Source: Chryseobacterium gleum
GTDB lineage: Bacteria > Bacteroidota > Bacteroidia > Flavobacteriales_D > Sanyastnellaceae
NCBI GenBank assembly: GCA_945881835.1
Contig: CAMCVP010000001.1
Span: 62,001-126,000, forward strand
Length of the DNA: 64,000 nt
Reading direction: 5' to 3'
The notes under the pieces: generated by a model
Told to the model about the DNA's origin: nothing
What the model saw: only the letters and a program-made list of their open reading frames with translations
Databases searched by the model: none
Program-made: the position numbers and the translations under genes
Part shown: positions 37,120 through 45,885 of the stretch, piece by piece
Numbering within the stretch: the stretch's first letter is position 1
How the letters are laid out: every line of letters starts with the position of its first letter

Positions 37120-38223
37120 TTATTTCGTTTCAATAAATTCATTCAATTCTTCCGTCGACGAGTCGAAACTGAATCCTTGACTAACATTGTAATAGTTGTT
37201 CTGATCGAAGCAATAGTCGTGTGCGTATTTCGCGAATTCCAGACGGCTTTCTTCGAAACCGAAAATTTTCATGACTTCAAGAATTTGATCAGTTGTTAGG
37301 CAGTTTGCTTTTGCTACTTGCTTCGCGGTAGAAAGTTTCGTGTCGTCGAATCCTTTGCTTGCAATGGTTTGTTTCGCCTTTCCGAAACTTGCAGCATCCA
37401 TGGAACGGGTGCAATTTCCATTTCCCACGATTGTTGCATTGGAAGGTTGAGTTTGTGTAGGTTCGCTTGGGCGAGTTGTGTGCGCTGGAACAGTTGAATT
37501 CGTTGTGGTTGAAGAAGATTTGGTTGTAGTCGTTGTTGTAGTACCTGATGTTTGGACATTCGTGTTTGGAACATTCATGTTGACTCCCATATTCATTCCA
37601 TCTACATTGATGTTCATGCCAACGTTTCCGCCGGTTGCGTTGCCAGATTCGTCCAGGTTTATATTTATACCCATGTTAACTCCGTCTACATTGACATTCA
37701 TACCAAGGTTCCCGCCGTTATTCGGTGTGGTGTTCGTTCCGTTTACAGTTGTTGTGGTTGTTGTTTTAGAACTACCACTCACTGAGGTGTTATTGTTGGT
37801 TTGAGTTTGAGTTGCATTTGTCGGAGCGTCGTCAACAACTGCGAAATCTTTCACGTCATTGTTAACAGGTGAAGTGTTCGTTGCTGTTGAGGAAACGGGG
37901 TTTTCGGTATAAAAACGAAGAACGTACTCTCCTTTTTTGTTTTTCTTCACTTGGTAAGTCACTTCCATTCCTTGATGAAGAGCGAAGTTGTTGTTTGAGA
38001 AATCTGCAAGTGTAGCGTCTTGAAAGTCAACACGCGCTTGGTAAAATTCTGAAGTGAGGTTCTGTAATTTAATGTTTGACTGGGGGGCGCTATTCATTGC
38101 TTCACCGTTCAAGTATAGGGTGAATTTTTCGCCAGCCTCTGAATAAATCACTGCGTTCATTTGAGCGCTAGAGCTGAAAAATAAAAATAGACAAACAGTA
38201 AATAGGGTAAGGTTTTTCATCAT
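37120..38223 (-). CDS. DUF4476 exported protein with Asn/Thr-rich linker
   Basis: 367 residues, signal peptide MMKNLTLFTVCLFLFFSSSA. An N-terminal beta domain (about 20-115: FTLYLNGEAMNSAPQSNIKL, VDFQDATLADFSNNN) is followed by a low-complexity linker rich in Asn, Thr and Gly with a 28-residue repeat (MNVNVDGVNMGINI and MNINVDGMNMGVNM). The C-terminal DUF4476 domain (about 275-350) shows MDAASFGKAKQTIASKGFDD, KANCLTTDQILEVMKIFGFE and RLEFAKYAHDYC. It is the first gene of the operon and lies 2 bases before the CsgG-like gene. A degenerate -7 TAAATTTA is at 38245-38252. Confidence 0.8.
   Translation of the reverse strand: MMKNLTLFTVCLFLFFSSSAQMNAVIYSEAGEKFTLYLNGEAMNSAPQSNIKLQNLTSEFYQARVDFQDATLADFSNNNFALHQGMEVTYQVKKNKKGEYVLRFYTENPVSSTATNTSPVNNDVKDFAVVDDAPTNATQTQTNNNTSVSGSSKTTTTTTVNGTNTTPNNGGNLGMNVNVDGVNMGININLDESGNATGGNVGMNINVDGMNMGVNMNVPNTNVQTSGTTTTTTTKSSSTTTNSTVPAHTTRPSEPTQTQPSNATIVGNGNCTRSMDAASFGKAKQTIASKGFDDTKLSTAKQVAKANCLTTDQILEVMKIFGFEESRLEFAKYAHDYCFDQNNYYNVSQGFSFDSSTEELNEFIETK
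37586..37717 (-). repeat. Two-copy 84-base direct repeat inside the DUF4476 gene
   Basis: The stretches 37586-37633 and 37670-37717 are similar over 48 bases and offset by exactly 84 bases (28 codons). They encode the two MN(V/I)NVDG(V/M)NMG(I/V)N(I/M) segments of the linker. The third positions have diverged, so the duplication is not recent. Confidence 0.75.
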
Positions 38224-38325
38224 ATCTGTTAACTGATTAGATTGTAAATTTAGTTATGTTTCCACCTGTATAAAAGTTTATGCCAAAAAATAAAAGCTTT
38301 GGAAACGGAAGCTAATTGGAATGTT

Positions 38326-38333
38326 TAACTTTG
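38326..38333 (+). promoter_or_regulatory. -7 element directly before the saccharopine dehydrogenase-like gene
   Basis: TAACTTTG, then six bases, then ATG 38340. The transcription start falls at or next to the start codon. A TTTG at 38298-38301 could be the -33 element with a slightly long 24-base spacer. This decides for ATG 38340 over the upstream TTG at 38316. Confidence 0.6.
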
Positions 38334-38339
38334 TTTTCG

Positions 38340-39650
38340 ATGGATACGAAGAAAATAATACTTTTCGGTGCGGGCAGAAGTGCGCGCCATTTGGTTTCTT
38401 TTTTAGTGGAAGGAGCTTCAGTAGGCAAGTGGAATGTGGTTGTCGCCGATGTGAATGTTGAACATTGGGTGAAAGAGTACAAGGGCGCTGTAGGAGTTAA
38501 TTTTGTATCGGGTGACGCGCAGAATGCGAATTTCCGTCAAGAGCAGATTTCCCATGCGAGTTTGGTTATATCAATGCTTCCAGCGTTCATGCATGCCGAT
38601 GTTGTTCGAGATTGCATAAATTTTCATGTGCATGTTTTTACGCCGAGTTATGTGAGTCCAGAGGTGCATGAATTGCATGAATTGGCTGTTCAAGAAAATG
38701 TTTTGGTGTTGAATGAAATGGGTGTTGATCCTGGAATCGACCATCTTTCCGCCATGGAAATTATACATCGGTTGAAGGCTGAAGGTGCGAGAATCGAATC
38801 GTTTGAATCCTATACAGGAGGACTTGTTGCTCCTGCTAGCGACGATAACCTATGGGGATATAAAATCTCTTGGAATCCGAGAAATATTATCTTGGCGGGA
38901 AATTCGGGGCATGCCATGTATCGCGAAGACAACAAGCTTCGAATGGTTCCTTATTTCAACTTATTTGATGAAGTAGATACAGTGGTTGCTCACGATGGTG
39001 TTCGTTACGATGCCTATGCAAATAGAAATTCTGTGCATTACCTTGAATTGTACGGTCTTGAAGATGCAATTAAATTGGTGCGAGGAACGCTACGAAAGCA
39101 AGGCTATTGCAGCGGATGGTCCTTTTTGGTGAAGAATGGATTTACGAACGATGACACAAAAATTCCTGCAGGTGCTTTTAAAACTTGGGCTGAATTGTCC
39201 CAATCCTTGTTGGGTGTCAATTTCAACATAAAAAAAGAGAATGAAAAAGTTGAGGCGATGCTCAATGAAATAGGAATTTTCAGCGAAGAGCCACTAACCA
39301 ATGCAGAAAATACTTGCGCGCAACATTTGCAGCAATTGTTGGAAAGGAAATGGGTGTTGAAGGAAGGCGATCGCGACATGATTGTTATGGTGCATAAGTT
39401 TGGATATACCTTGAATGAAAAACGATATATGTTAACTTCCTCTTTGGTTTTGGAAGGTGATGATGAATTTAAAACGGCCATGTCGAAAACCGTGGGAATG
39501 CCTATCGCATTTGCGGTGGAACGATTATTTAACGGTGATTTTGTTTCTCGTGGTGTTCTAATCCCCGTGACCCCAGAGTTCTACGTGCCGTTGCTTCAGG
39601 ATCTCAAACCTATTGGAATCTCATTTGTAGAATCGATTGTTGAGATATGA
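38340..39650 (+). CDS. Saccharopine dehydrogenase family protein
   Basis: 436 residues. The N-terminal Rossmann fold begins KKIILFGAGRSARHLVSFL, followed by VVADVNVE, the saccharopine dehydrogenase signature region ISMLPAFMHADVVRDCI, and VLNEMGVDPGIDHLSAMEII. The C-terminal catalytic domain includes SYTGGLVAPASDDNLWGYKI and SWNPRNI. These match the saccharopine reductase/dehydrogenase (LYS9-type, glutamate-forming) group of lysine metabolism; I cannot say whether it works in degradation or synthesis. Its stop overlaps the next ATG (ATGA). Confidence 0.9.
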   Translation: MDTKKIILFGAGRSARHLVSFLVEGASVGKWNVVVADVNVEHWVKEYKGAVGVNFVSGDAQNANFRQEQISHASLVISMLPAFMHADVVRDCINFHVHVFTPSYVSPEVHELHELAVQENVLVLNEMGVDPGIDHLSAMEIIHRLKAEGARIESFESYTGGLVAPASDDNLWGYKISWNPRNIILAGNSGHAMYREDNKLRMVPYFNLFDEVDTVVAHDGVRYDAYANRNSVHYLELYGLEDAIKLVRGTLRKQGYCSGWSFLVKNGFTNDDTKIPAGAFKTWAELSQSLLGVNFNIKKENEKVEAMLNEIGIFSEEPLTNAENTCAQHLQQLLERKWVLKEGDRDMIVMVHKFGYTLNEKRYMLTSSLVLEGDDEFKTAMSKTVGMPIAFAVERLFNGDFVSRGVLIPVTPEFYVPLLQDLKPIGISFVESIVEI

Positions 39651-40195
39651 AGAGGCTAACGTTGTTTTTTCTGCTCATGCCGATTGCCCTTTGGAGTCAG
39701 GAATTTCGAAAATGCCCTTCCTTCAATGCGAAGGCAAATTGGCAGGAAGCTTCTTCGTTTGAAGCGAATGAAAAAACAGTTTTGAATCTTTTGGAATGGC
39801 TCGTTTCTACACCCCCGACTGAGCAACTCATTGAGCGAAGTGCAGCGAGTATTTTTGTTATGGAATGGGTAACAAAGCATCCTATTCTAGTTATCAATGT
39901 TGAAGTTGGGCCATACAACGATTATTTGATTTCGGAAGATTTGATGTTAGGTTATCTGTTCGGTAATATTCTGTATGCCATGAAGCATGAAGGAAAAATA
40001 AAAATCGACGCTCAACGAATGGCTGGGTTGAAATCGCTCTTGTTTTTAGTGGAGCACTCAGAATCATATTCGAAGAACAAAGTTTTCAAATCGTTGCTTC
40101 GCGCAAATAGAAGAGGCGAGCTGAATGAATTTGATAAGGAAATGTGGATGAGCGAAAAAGCACAGGCATATATAACAAAGGAGAAAACAAAGTAG
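39647..40195 (+). CDS. Small exported protein, unknown function
   Basis: 182 residues with signal peptide (MKRLTLFFLLMPIALWSQ). The mature part is mainly helical with no motif I recognise; fragments are ANWQEASSFEANEKTVLNLL, PYNDYLISEDLMLGYLFGNI and KSLLRANRRGELNEFDKEMW. The layout of a short alpha-helical exported protein is common in this phylum. It overlaps the previous gene by ATGA and ends one base before ispH, so it is in the same operon. Confidence 0.65.
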   Translation: MKRLTLFFLLMPIALWSQEFRKCPSFNAKANWQEASSFEANEKTVLNLLEWLVSTPPTEQLIERSAASIFVMEWVTKHPILVINVEVGPYNDYLISEDLMLGYLFGNILYAMKHEGKIKIDAQRMAGLKSLLFLVEHSESYSKNKVFKSLLRANRRGELNEFDKEMWMSEKAQAYITKEKTK

Positions 40196-40196
40196 A

Positions 40197-41405
40197 ATGA
40201 AGAAGTTCGAAGTTCCTGAGCATTATCGGTCGACTATTCTTGGAAGAATTAAGGAGATCCGCAAGGTTAATGATCCACGCAAGAAAGACCATTCTCCATT
40301 TGTTTTTCAAGTTGGAAAAACGGAGTTTGTTATACCTCGTCATTTCGGGTTTTGTTACGGAGTAGAGAACGCCATTGAAATCGCATTTCGAACAGTGTCT
40401 GAAAATCCAGGCAAGAGAATTTTTCTCTTGGGTGAAATGATTCACAATCCGCAGGTCAATGAGGATTTGATTGCCGAAGGGATTCAGTTTTTGGTCGATA
40501 ATCACGGTAGGCGATTGATTGATTTTTCAACGTTGACCGCCGAAGATGTTGTCATAACACCGGCATTCGGAACCACTCTAGAAATGGCTGCGGAATTAGC
40601 AGATTTGGGCGTACACCTAGAGAAGTACAACACAACGTGTCCGTTCGTTGAAAAGGTTTGGAAACGTTCAGCTGAGTTAGGAAATAGAGGCTATACCCTC
40701 GTGGTTCATGGGAAGTATTTGCACGAAGAAACACGCGCAACTTTTTCTCATGCTGCCGATACAGGGCCTGTAATTATTGTTCGAAATAGAACAGAAGCCG
40801 AATTGCTCGCGAAGTATATTCGAAAGGAACTTTCTGAAGAACAATTCAAAATTGATTTCGCTCACAAATATTCAAACGGGTTTTCTGTTGCGAAGGACTT
40901 GCAAAAAATAGGTGTAGTGAATCAAACCACAATGCTTGCAACAGAGACGCAAGAAATTGCTGCTTATTTGAGAGATGTTGTGGTGGGAATGTATGGTGAA
41001 GAAGCAACTACTGACACACGAGATACCCTTTGCTATGCCACGAATGACAATCAAAATGCGACTTTAGGAGTTCTGGAAAGTGGAGCACAATTGGCCATTG
41101 TAGTAGGCGGATTCAATTCATCGAATACGATTCAAATTGCGACTATTCTTGGAGAGAAAATGCCTGTATATTTTGTTCGAAATTCCGATGATATTATTTC
41201 AAAAGATTGTGCGCGAGTTTTCAATTTTAAAAGCTTGAAAGAAGAGGAGATAAATCCTTCCATGCTGTTTGAAGAAAACCTGAAATTGGTTGTCACAAGC
41301 GGTGCCTCTTGTCCGGATAAAATTGTGGATCTCGTTATTCAAAAAATAGTTGCGTTAAGGGGCGAAACAGAGTCTATTGAATCTGCCCTTGAAGGACGCA
41401 TATAA
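40197..41405 (+). CDS. ispH: 4-hydroxy-3-methylbut-2-enyl diphosphate reductase
   Basis: 402 residues. IspH (LytB) is the [4Fe-4S] enzyme making IPP and DMAPP in the last MEP-pathway step. The three cluster cysteines are in RHFGFCYGVENAI, NTTCPFVEKVW and DTLCYATNDNQNA. LLGEMIHNPQV, HGKYLHEETRATFSHA, VNQTTMLATE and VGGFNSSNT are also family motifs. At about 400 residues it is the longer form seen in Bacteroidota and cyanobacteria rather than the 316-residue E. coli form. Its product feeds Idi and the carotenoid genes at 45.9-50.4 kb. Confidence 0.95.
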   Translation: MKKFEVPEHYRSTILGRIKEIRKVNDPRKKDHSPFVFQVGKTEFVIPRHFGFCYGVENAIEIAFRTVSENPGKRIFLLGEMIHNPQVNEDLIAEGIQFLVDNHGRRLIDFSTLTAEDVVITPAFGTTLEMAAELADLGVHLEKYNTTCPFVEKVWKRSAELGNRGYTLVVHGKYLHEETRATFSHAADTGPVIIVRNRTEAELLAKYIRKELSEEQFKIDFAHKYSNGFSVAKDLQKIGVVNQTTMLATETQEIAAYLRDVVVGMYGEEATTDTRDTLCYATNDNQNATLGVLESGAQLAIVVGGFNSSNTIQIATILGEKMPVYFVRNSDDIISKDCARVFNFKSLKEEEINPSMLFEENLKLVVTSGASCPDKIVDLVIQKIVALRGETESIESALEGRI

Positions 41406-41444
41406 AGTGAATAAATGTGCGCACTCTTTCAGGTTGTTCTGTTG

Positions 41445-41452
41445 TAAATTTG
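41445..41452 (+). promoter_or_regulatory. -7 element directly before mutL
   Basis: TAAATTTG, then GAAG, then ATG 41457. A leaderless mutL transcript is expected. No convincing -33 element. Confidence 0.58.
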
Positions 41453-41456
41453 GAAG

Positions 41457-43238
41457 ATGAAGAGTTCAGGAGTCATTCAATTATTGTCTGATCAAGTTTC
41501 CAATCAAATTGCTGCGGGTGAGGTGGTTCAGCGCCCTTCTTCCGTTGTGAAAGAATTGGTGGAAAATGCGGTGGATGCTGAGGCGACACAAATTCGTGTG
41601 GTGATAAAAGATTCAGGAAGGTCGCTTATTCAAGTTGTAGACGATGGCAAGGGCATGAGTGAAGTAGATGCACAGCTTTGTTTTGAGCGACATGCAACTT
41701 CTAAGATTAGAAAAGCAGAAGATCTTTTCAATATAACAACAAAAGGATTTCGTGGTGAAGCGTTAGCGAGTATCGCTTCTGTTGCTCAAGTAGAGTTGAT
41801 TACCAAGCGCGAAGAAGATGAGCAAGGCGTTCGTATTGAAATTGAAGGAGGAAAGTTATTGGCGAATGAATCTGTTGAAGCGTCTAAAGGTTCTGTTTTT
41901 TCCATCCGAAATTTGTTTTTCAATATACCCGCTCGTCGTTATTTTTTGAAAACCGACGCGATTGAATTTCGACATATCATAGATGAATTTGAACGTGTAG
42001 CACTTACACATCCCGATATTCACTTCGTGCTGACCCACAATGGCAATGTCGTTTTCGATTTACCGAAGTCTAATTTGAAACAGCGCTTGGTGCATGTATT
42101 TGGAAACAAATACAACGATCAACTGATTCATTTAGATGAGGACACCGAGATTGTGCGTATATCAGGTTTTGTTGGCAGGCCAGAAATAGCTAAGCGCACA
42201 AGAGGCGACCAGTATTTTTTTGTGAATCAGCGCTTTATTAAAAGTCCATTTTTGAACCATGCGGTTCAGCAGGCCTATGAACAAATTCTTCCTTCGGGAA
42301 GTTTTCCGTTTTACTTAATTGCGTTAGACGTTCCCCCTTCCACTATTGATATAAATATTCATCCGACAAAAACGGAGATAAAGTTTCAAGACGAGCGAAG
42401 CATTCATGCGCTGCTGCATGCTGCAGTAAGAAGAGGATTGGGAAAAAATCAGGTTGCTCCTTCGTTAGATTTCGAACAAGAAAATATTCCTTTGACGCAA
42501 GTAAGTCCGGGTTCTGTGCGTGTTCCGCAGGTAGATGTGAATCATGATTTCAACCCCTTTCAGAAGTCGGATTCTTGGCAACAGAAATCGCGCAATTGGA
42601 TGGAGCAATTTGCTCAGGCGGGATTTGGATTTGAAAAAGAAGGTGAGGTTCAGCAAGAGCAAATAGGATTTGAAACTGAGGAGTGGGAAGGAGGTGCGCC
42701 TTTTCAAATAGGAAGGGTTTTTATTGGTTGTGAGATGAATGGAGAGTTAAAGATGTTTCACCAAACACGTTTGCATTGGCAGATTTTGTTTGAAGAACAC
42801 TCGAATCAGAACAGTCATTCATTTATTGCACAGCAGTTAATTTTCCCCATCTCTTTAAGTGCTCAGCAAAAAGATATTTCATTGTTGCAAGATCACGATG
42901 TCCTTTTGGCGTCATTTGGATTTGAGTTGAATTTGGAAGAGGACCCCGAGATTATTGCAGCACCTTCAAATCTCGACGATCAAGCTGCTTTGAAGTTTAT
43001 TGAATTGGTTTTGGAGAGTTTGCGTTTAGGCATTGACGGTCCAGATTTGCGAATGAATTTGCTGAAAGATTATACCCGAAGAATGTCGGTGAAGAAAGGG
43101 CAAATGCTTACGGCACCGGAAATGCTTGATTTGTTGGTGCGATGGAACGGTTGTGAGAATAAGAATTTTGCACCTGATGGAAAGCCCATCGCCTTGACAT
43201 TTGGAATAGAATATTTAGAAGATCAATTAGGAAAATAA
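41457..43238 (+). CDS. mutL: DNA mismatch repair protein MutL with degenerate C-terminal endonuclease motifs
   Basis: 593 residues. The GHKL ATPase domain is intact: IAAGEVVQRPSSVVKELVENA, VVDDGKGM, RHATSKI, TKGFRGEALASIAS, then FVNQRFIKSPFLNHAV. The dimerisation domain has lost the endonuclease metal ligands. The position of DQHA(x)2E(x)4E reads HQTRLHWQILFE (residues 435-446), the SCKAAIKA-type motif reads MSVKKGQ (543-549), and CPHGRP reads APDGKP (572-577). So it may act only as an ATP-driven matchmaker. It starts an operon with two rhomboid genes and an EEP-family gene. Confidence 0.95.
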   Translation: MKSSGVIQLLSDQVSNQIAAGEVVQRPSSVVKELVENAVDAEATQIRVVIKDSGRSLIQVVDDGKGMSEVDAQLCFERHATSKIRKAEDLFNITTKGFRGEALASIASVAQVELITKREEDEQGVRIEIEGGKLLANESVEASKGSVFSIRNLFFNIPARRYFLKTDAIEFRHIIDEFERVALTHPDIHFVLTHNGNVVFDLPKSNLKQRLVHVFGNKYNDQLIHLDEDTEIVRISGFVGRPEIAKRTRGDQYFFVNQRFIKSPFLNHAVQQAYEQILPSGSFPFYLIALDVPPSTIDINIHPTKTEIKFQDERSIHALLHAAVRRGLGKNQVAPSLDFEQENIPLTQVSPGSVRVPQVDVNHDFNPFQKSDSWQQKSRNWMEQFAQAGFGFEKEGEVQQEQIGFETEEWEGGAPFQIGRVFIGCEMNGELKMFHQTRLHWQILFEEHSNQNSHSFIAQQLIFPISLSAQQKDISLLQDHDVLLASFGFELNLEEDPEIIAAPSNLDDQAALKFIELVLESLRLGIDGPDLRMNLLKDYTRRMSVKKGQMLTAPEMLDLLVRWNGCENKNFAPDGKPIALTFGIEYLEDQLGK

Positions 43239-43244
43239 ACCACT

Positions 43245-43949
43245 ATGAGAATGAATCTTACTCCGGCCGTAAAGAACATAATGATTATTAATGTTCTAAT
43301 TTACTTGGCATGTTTTGTTGTTCCTGGCTTGAGCGAGAACCTCACAGGATATTATTTTGCGAGTTCGAATTTCCGTCCGTGGCAGATAGTTACGCACATG
43401 TTCATGCACTCCATGAGTGATTTCACCCATATCTTTTTCAATATGTATGCATTGTATTTGTTTGGTACAGCACTTGAAAATTATTGGGGCACCAAGAAAT
43501 TTGTAATCTATTACATGACCTGTGGTATTGGAGCTTTCTTCTTACACATGGGAGTTAGTTATTTTGAAATCCAAAAGATGATGCAAGCACTAACCGATAG
43601 AGAAATTTATCAGGTTATGATCACAGGATTAGAAGAAGGAAAGGCATACAAAGTTCAGATGGTTGATCTGTATTCTTCAATAAATACAGGTGTAGTTGGC
43701 GCATCAGGTGCGGTTTTCGGAGTGTTGTTAGGATTCGGAATGTTATTCCCTAATACAGAGTTAATGCTTTTATTTCCACCCATTCCTCTTAAAGCGAAAT
43801 ACTTCGTAATGATATACGGCGCAATTGAATTTTATTTGGCCATGCGTCAAACTGCCGGCGATAACGTCGCCCATTACGCCCATCTCGGGGGAATGATTTT
43901 CGGTTATCTTCTGTTGAAGTATTGGCAGAAAAACACGAAGGCATGGTAG
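43245..43949 (+). CDS. Rhomboid family intramembrane serine protease
   Basis: 234 residues with about six membrane helices. The catalytic serine is in GASGAVFG and the catalytic histidine in YAHLGGMIFG. The loop HMFMHSMSDFTHIFFNMYAL corresponds to the H...H(x)3N region before the active site. Rhomboids cut membrane proteins within or near the bilayer. An insertion of about 40 residues (SYFEIQKMMQALTDREIYQV onward) lies between helices 3 and 4. It begins 6 bases after mutL and overlaps the second rhomboid gene. Confidence 0.93.
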   Translation: MRMNLTPAVKNIMIINVLIYLACFVVPGLSENLTGYYFASSNFRPWQIVTHMFMHSMSDFTHIFFNMYALYLFGTALENYWGTKKFVIYYMTCGIGAFFLHMGVSYFEIQKMMQALTDREIYQVMITGLEEGKAYKVQMVDLYSSINTGVVGASGAVFGVLLGFGMLFPNTELMLLFPPIPLKAKYFVMIYGAIEFYLAMRQTAGDNVAHYAHLGGMIFGYLLLKYWQKNTKAW

Positions 43950-44764
43950 ATTGTTTTCGAAGAACTTCTATTGGATTGAAATTACTAAGCGCCATATTGG
44001 CGTTTGGTTTTATTGTCCGAATGGTAGTCGTTCTCGTTTCTGTCAACTACAATGGCGCTTCCGATATTGAAGCGTTTGATTCTCACGTTGGATTTTCGAC
44101 GATTGGGGAGCCAATGACTTGGATTTGGACGTGGTTGACCTATAGTTTTTTTCATGCTGAAGTCAGCCATTTTGTATGGAATTACCTCCTGTTGATGCTT
44201 TTGATTTATTGGTCCAAGGATAGATACGTTGGTTTTGTTGCTTGGAAGTACTGGATTGTTGGTGCTCTTGGTGGATTGCTTTTTCTTTTTATGAATGACA
44301 ATAGCTTTTCGCTTATCGGCTCTTCTGCGGGTATTACCTCGCTATGGGCTGGTTGGTTAACAGAAGGTATTTCAAATGGAAAGAAAAGAGACCTAACTTT
44401 TTGGTTGGGCTGCGTTGTGTTTTTATTTTTGGAAGGAATAGATGTTGCGAATTACGAGTCAGATAATTTGTCTTTGTTTGCGCATATTGGAGGAGTGTTT
44501 TCAGGCGTTCTGTTGCACTTTTTTGAAAAGAATGAATTTGGAAAAATGAATTGGTGGTCAAAGATAGTTTTATGGTTTTCGCCTTCTCCTAAGTTGAAGG
44601 TTAAGCGAAGCAATGTTAGGTTTCAAACCGACGATGAGTTTAACGCTGAGCGCAAGTTGAAGGAAGATTATTTGAATTCAATATTGGAAAAAATTTCTCG
44701 TTCTGGATTTGAAAGCCTTTCGGCAAAAGAAAAATCATTTCTAGAACAGCAAAAAGAAAATTAA
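43943..44764 (+). CDS. Second rhomboid family protein with cytosolic C-terminal tail
   Basis: 273 residues from ATG 43943, which overlaps the preceding rhomboid stop by 7 bases; a TTG at 43922 is less likely. Serine motif GSSAGITS and histidine motif FAHIGGVFSG are both present, and YSFFHAEVSHFVWNYLLL is the loop-1 region. The C-terminal 70 residues are polar (FNAERKLKEDYLNSILEKIS, SLSAKEKSFLEQQ), as in Bacteroidota rhomboids with a short helical DUF6576-like tail. The TAATG at 44764 couples it to the EEP-family gene. Substrate unknown. Confidence 0.9.
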   Translation: MVDCFRRTSIGLKLLSAILAFGFIVRMVVVLVSVNYNGASDIEAFDSHVGFSTIGEPMTWIWTWLTYSFFHAEVSHFVWNYLLLMLLIYWSKDRYVGFVAWKYWIVGALGGLLFLFMNDNSFSLIGSSAGITSLWAGWLTEGISNGKKRDLTFWLGCVVFLFLEGIDVANYESDNLSLFAHIGGVFSGVLLHFFEKNEFGKMNWWSKIVLWFSPSPKLKVKRSNVRFQTDDEFNAERKLKEDYLNSILEKISRSGFESLSAKEKSFLEQQKEN

Positions 44765-45885
44765 TGGAGTCTCCAGTTAATGAAATAAAGAAGCTCAGTC
44801 ATTGGCGAAAACTGGTTCGGTTCGTTTTTAGATTGCTGAGTCTTTTTGTTATTTCATTTTATTTTCTCTCTTATCTATCTGCGCATTTTTCTCCCAAGTA
44901 TTTCGGGTATTTCAGTGCTTTGGGATTGTTTTTTTGGCCTTTGCTACTGCTGTTTTTACTTTTCTTCGTTATCATGGCTTTGAGAAAAGAGTGGAAGTGG
45001 ATTATTTATTTTGCACTATGTTTCGCTTTTTCGTTGCCCGATTTGTTTAGTTTTTTTAGTTTTAAAGGGTCTGAGAATAATGCCGAGCAAGGAATTGGTT
45101 TAAAGGTAATGACGCACAATACACACCTCATGGGTTTGTATGATGGAGAGAACGCAAAACGAAACAGAGATGCCATTCTGAATGAAATTCAATCGGTAAG
45201 ACCAGATGTTCTGTGCCTGCAAGAATGTTATTGGAATACCAATGGAGGTGATTTTTTATCGGAGGAAGAGAGGAATGGAATTCTTACTGGATACAAAGTG
45301 CATGAGCGATCGACGCATGTGCTTTCGAATGGAGGAAGATTTGGGTTGGTTATTTTTTCAAGGTTTCCTGTGGTGAATGAGGGACAAGTTCCTTTTGAGA
45401 ATGAGGTAAATAACTTTTGTATTTATGTCGACATATTAGTTGGAAGTGATACCGTGCGTATCTATAATGCGCATCTGCAAAGCTTCCGTTTAAAGAAAAA
45501 GTCTTTGGAGTTGTTCGATGAGAAAATAGATATAGATGAAATTCAGAACGAAAGTAAACCACTTTTCACACAGCTGTATCGGGCAACGCTGAAACGCTCT
45601 CAACAGATTAATGTACTGGCTAATCACCTGGAGTCATGCAGGTATAAAATGGTTTTAACGGGAGATTTCAATGACACGCCAATTTCATACACCTACAATC
45701 GTTTGACTAGAATTTTAAGTGATAGTTTTAATGAAGCTGGAAGTGGAATTGGCAGCACTTATAAAGGTCCGCTTTTAGGATTGCGTATAGACTACATTAT
45801 GCACAGCAAAGAACTAAAAGCAAAGTCATACGCGACCAGTGATGCGGGATATTCCGATCACCGACCGGTTATTGTCCAATATTAA
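44764..45885 (+). CDS. Membrane-anchored endonuclease/exonuclease/phosphatase family protein
   Basis: 373 residues. Two or three membrane helices occupy residues about 18-105 (FVFRLLSLFVISFYFLSYLS; LFFWPLLLLFLLFFVIMALR; WIIYFALCFAFSLPDLF). The EEP domain follows: MTHNTHLMG, RPDVLCLQEC, YNAHLQS, LTGDFNDTP, LRIDYIMHS and YSDHRPVIVQY, with the expected Asn, Glu, Asp-Asn and Asp-His catalytic residues. Such proteins can be nucleases or phosphodiesterases or phosphatases; the membrane anchor suggests a periplasmic-side domain, perhaps on lipids or extracellular nucleic acid. The 3' end overlaps the convergent lycopene cyclase by 17 bases. Confidence 0.88.
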   Translation: MESPVNEIKKLSHWRKLVRFVFRLLSLFVISFYFLSYLSAHFSPKYFGYFSALGLFFWPLLLLFLLFFVIMALRKEWKWIIYFALCFAFSLPDLFSFFSFKGSENNAEQGIGLKVMTHNTHLMGLYDGENAKRNRDAILNEIQSVRPDVLCLQECYWNTNGGDFLSEEERNGILTGYKVHERSTHVLSNGGRFGLVIFSRFPVVNEGQVPFENEVNNFCIYVDILVGSDTVRIYNAHLQSFRLKKKSLELFDEKIDIDEIQNESKPLFTQLYRATLKRSQQINVLANHLESCRYKMVLTGDFNDTPISYTYNRLTRILSDSFNEAGSGIGSTYKGPLLGLRIDYIMHSKELKAKSYATSDAGYSDHRPVIVQY

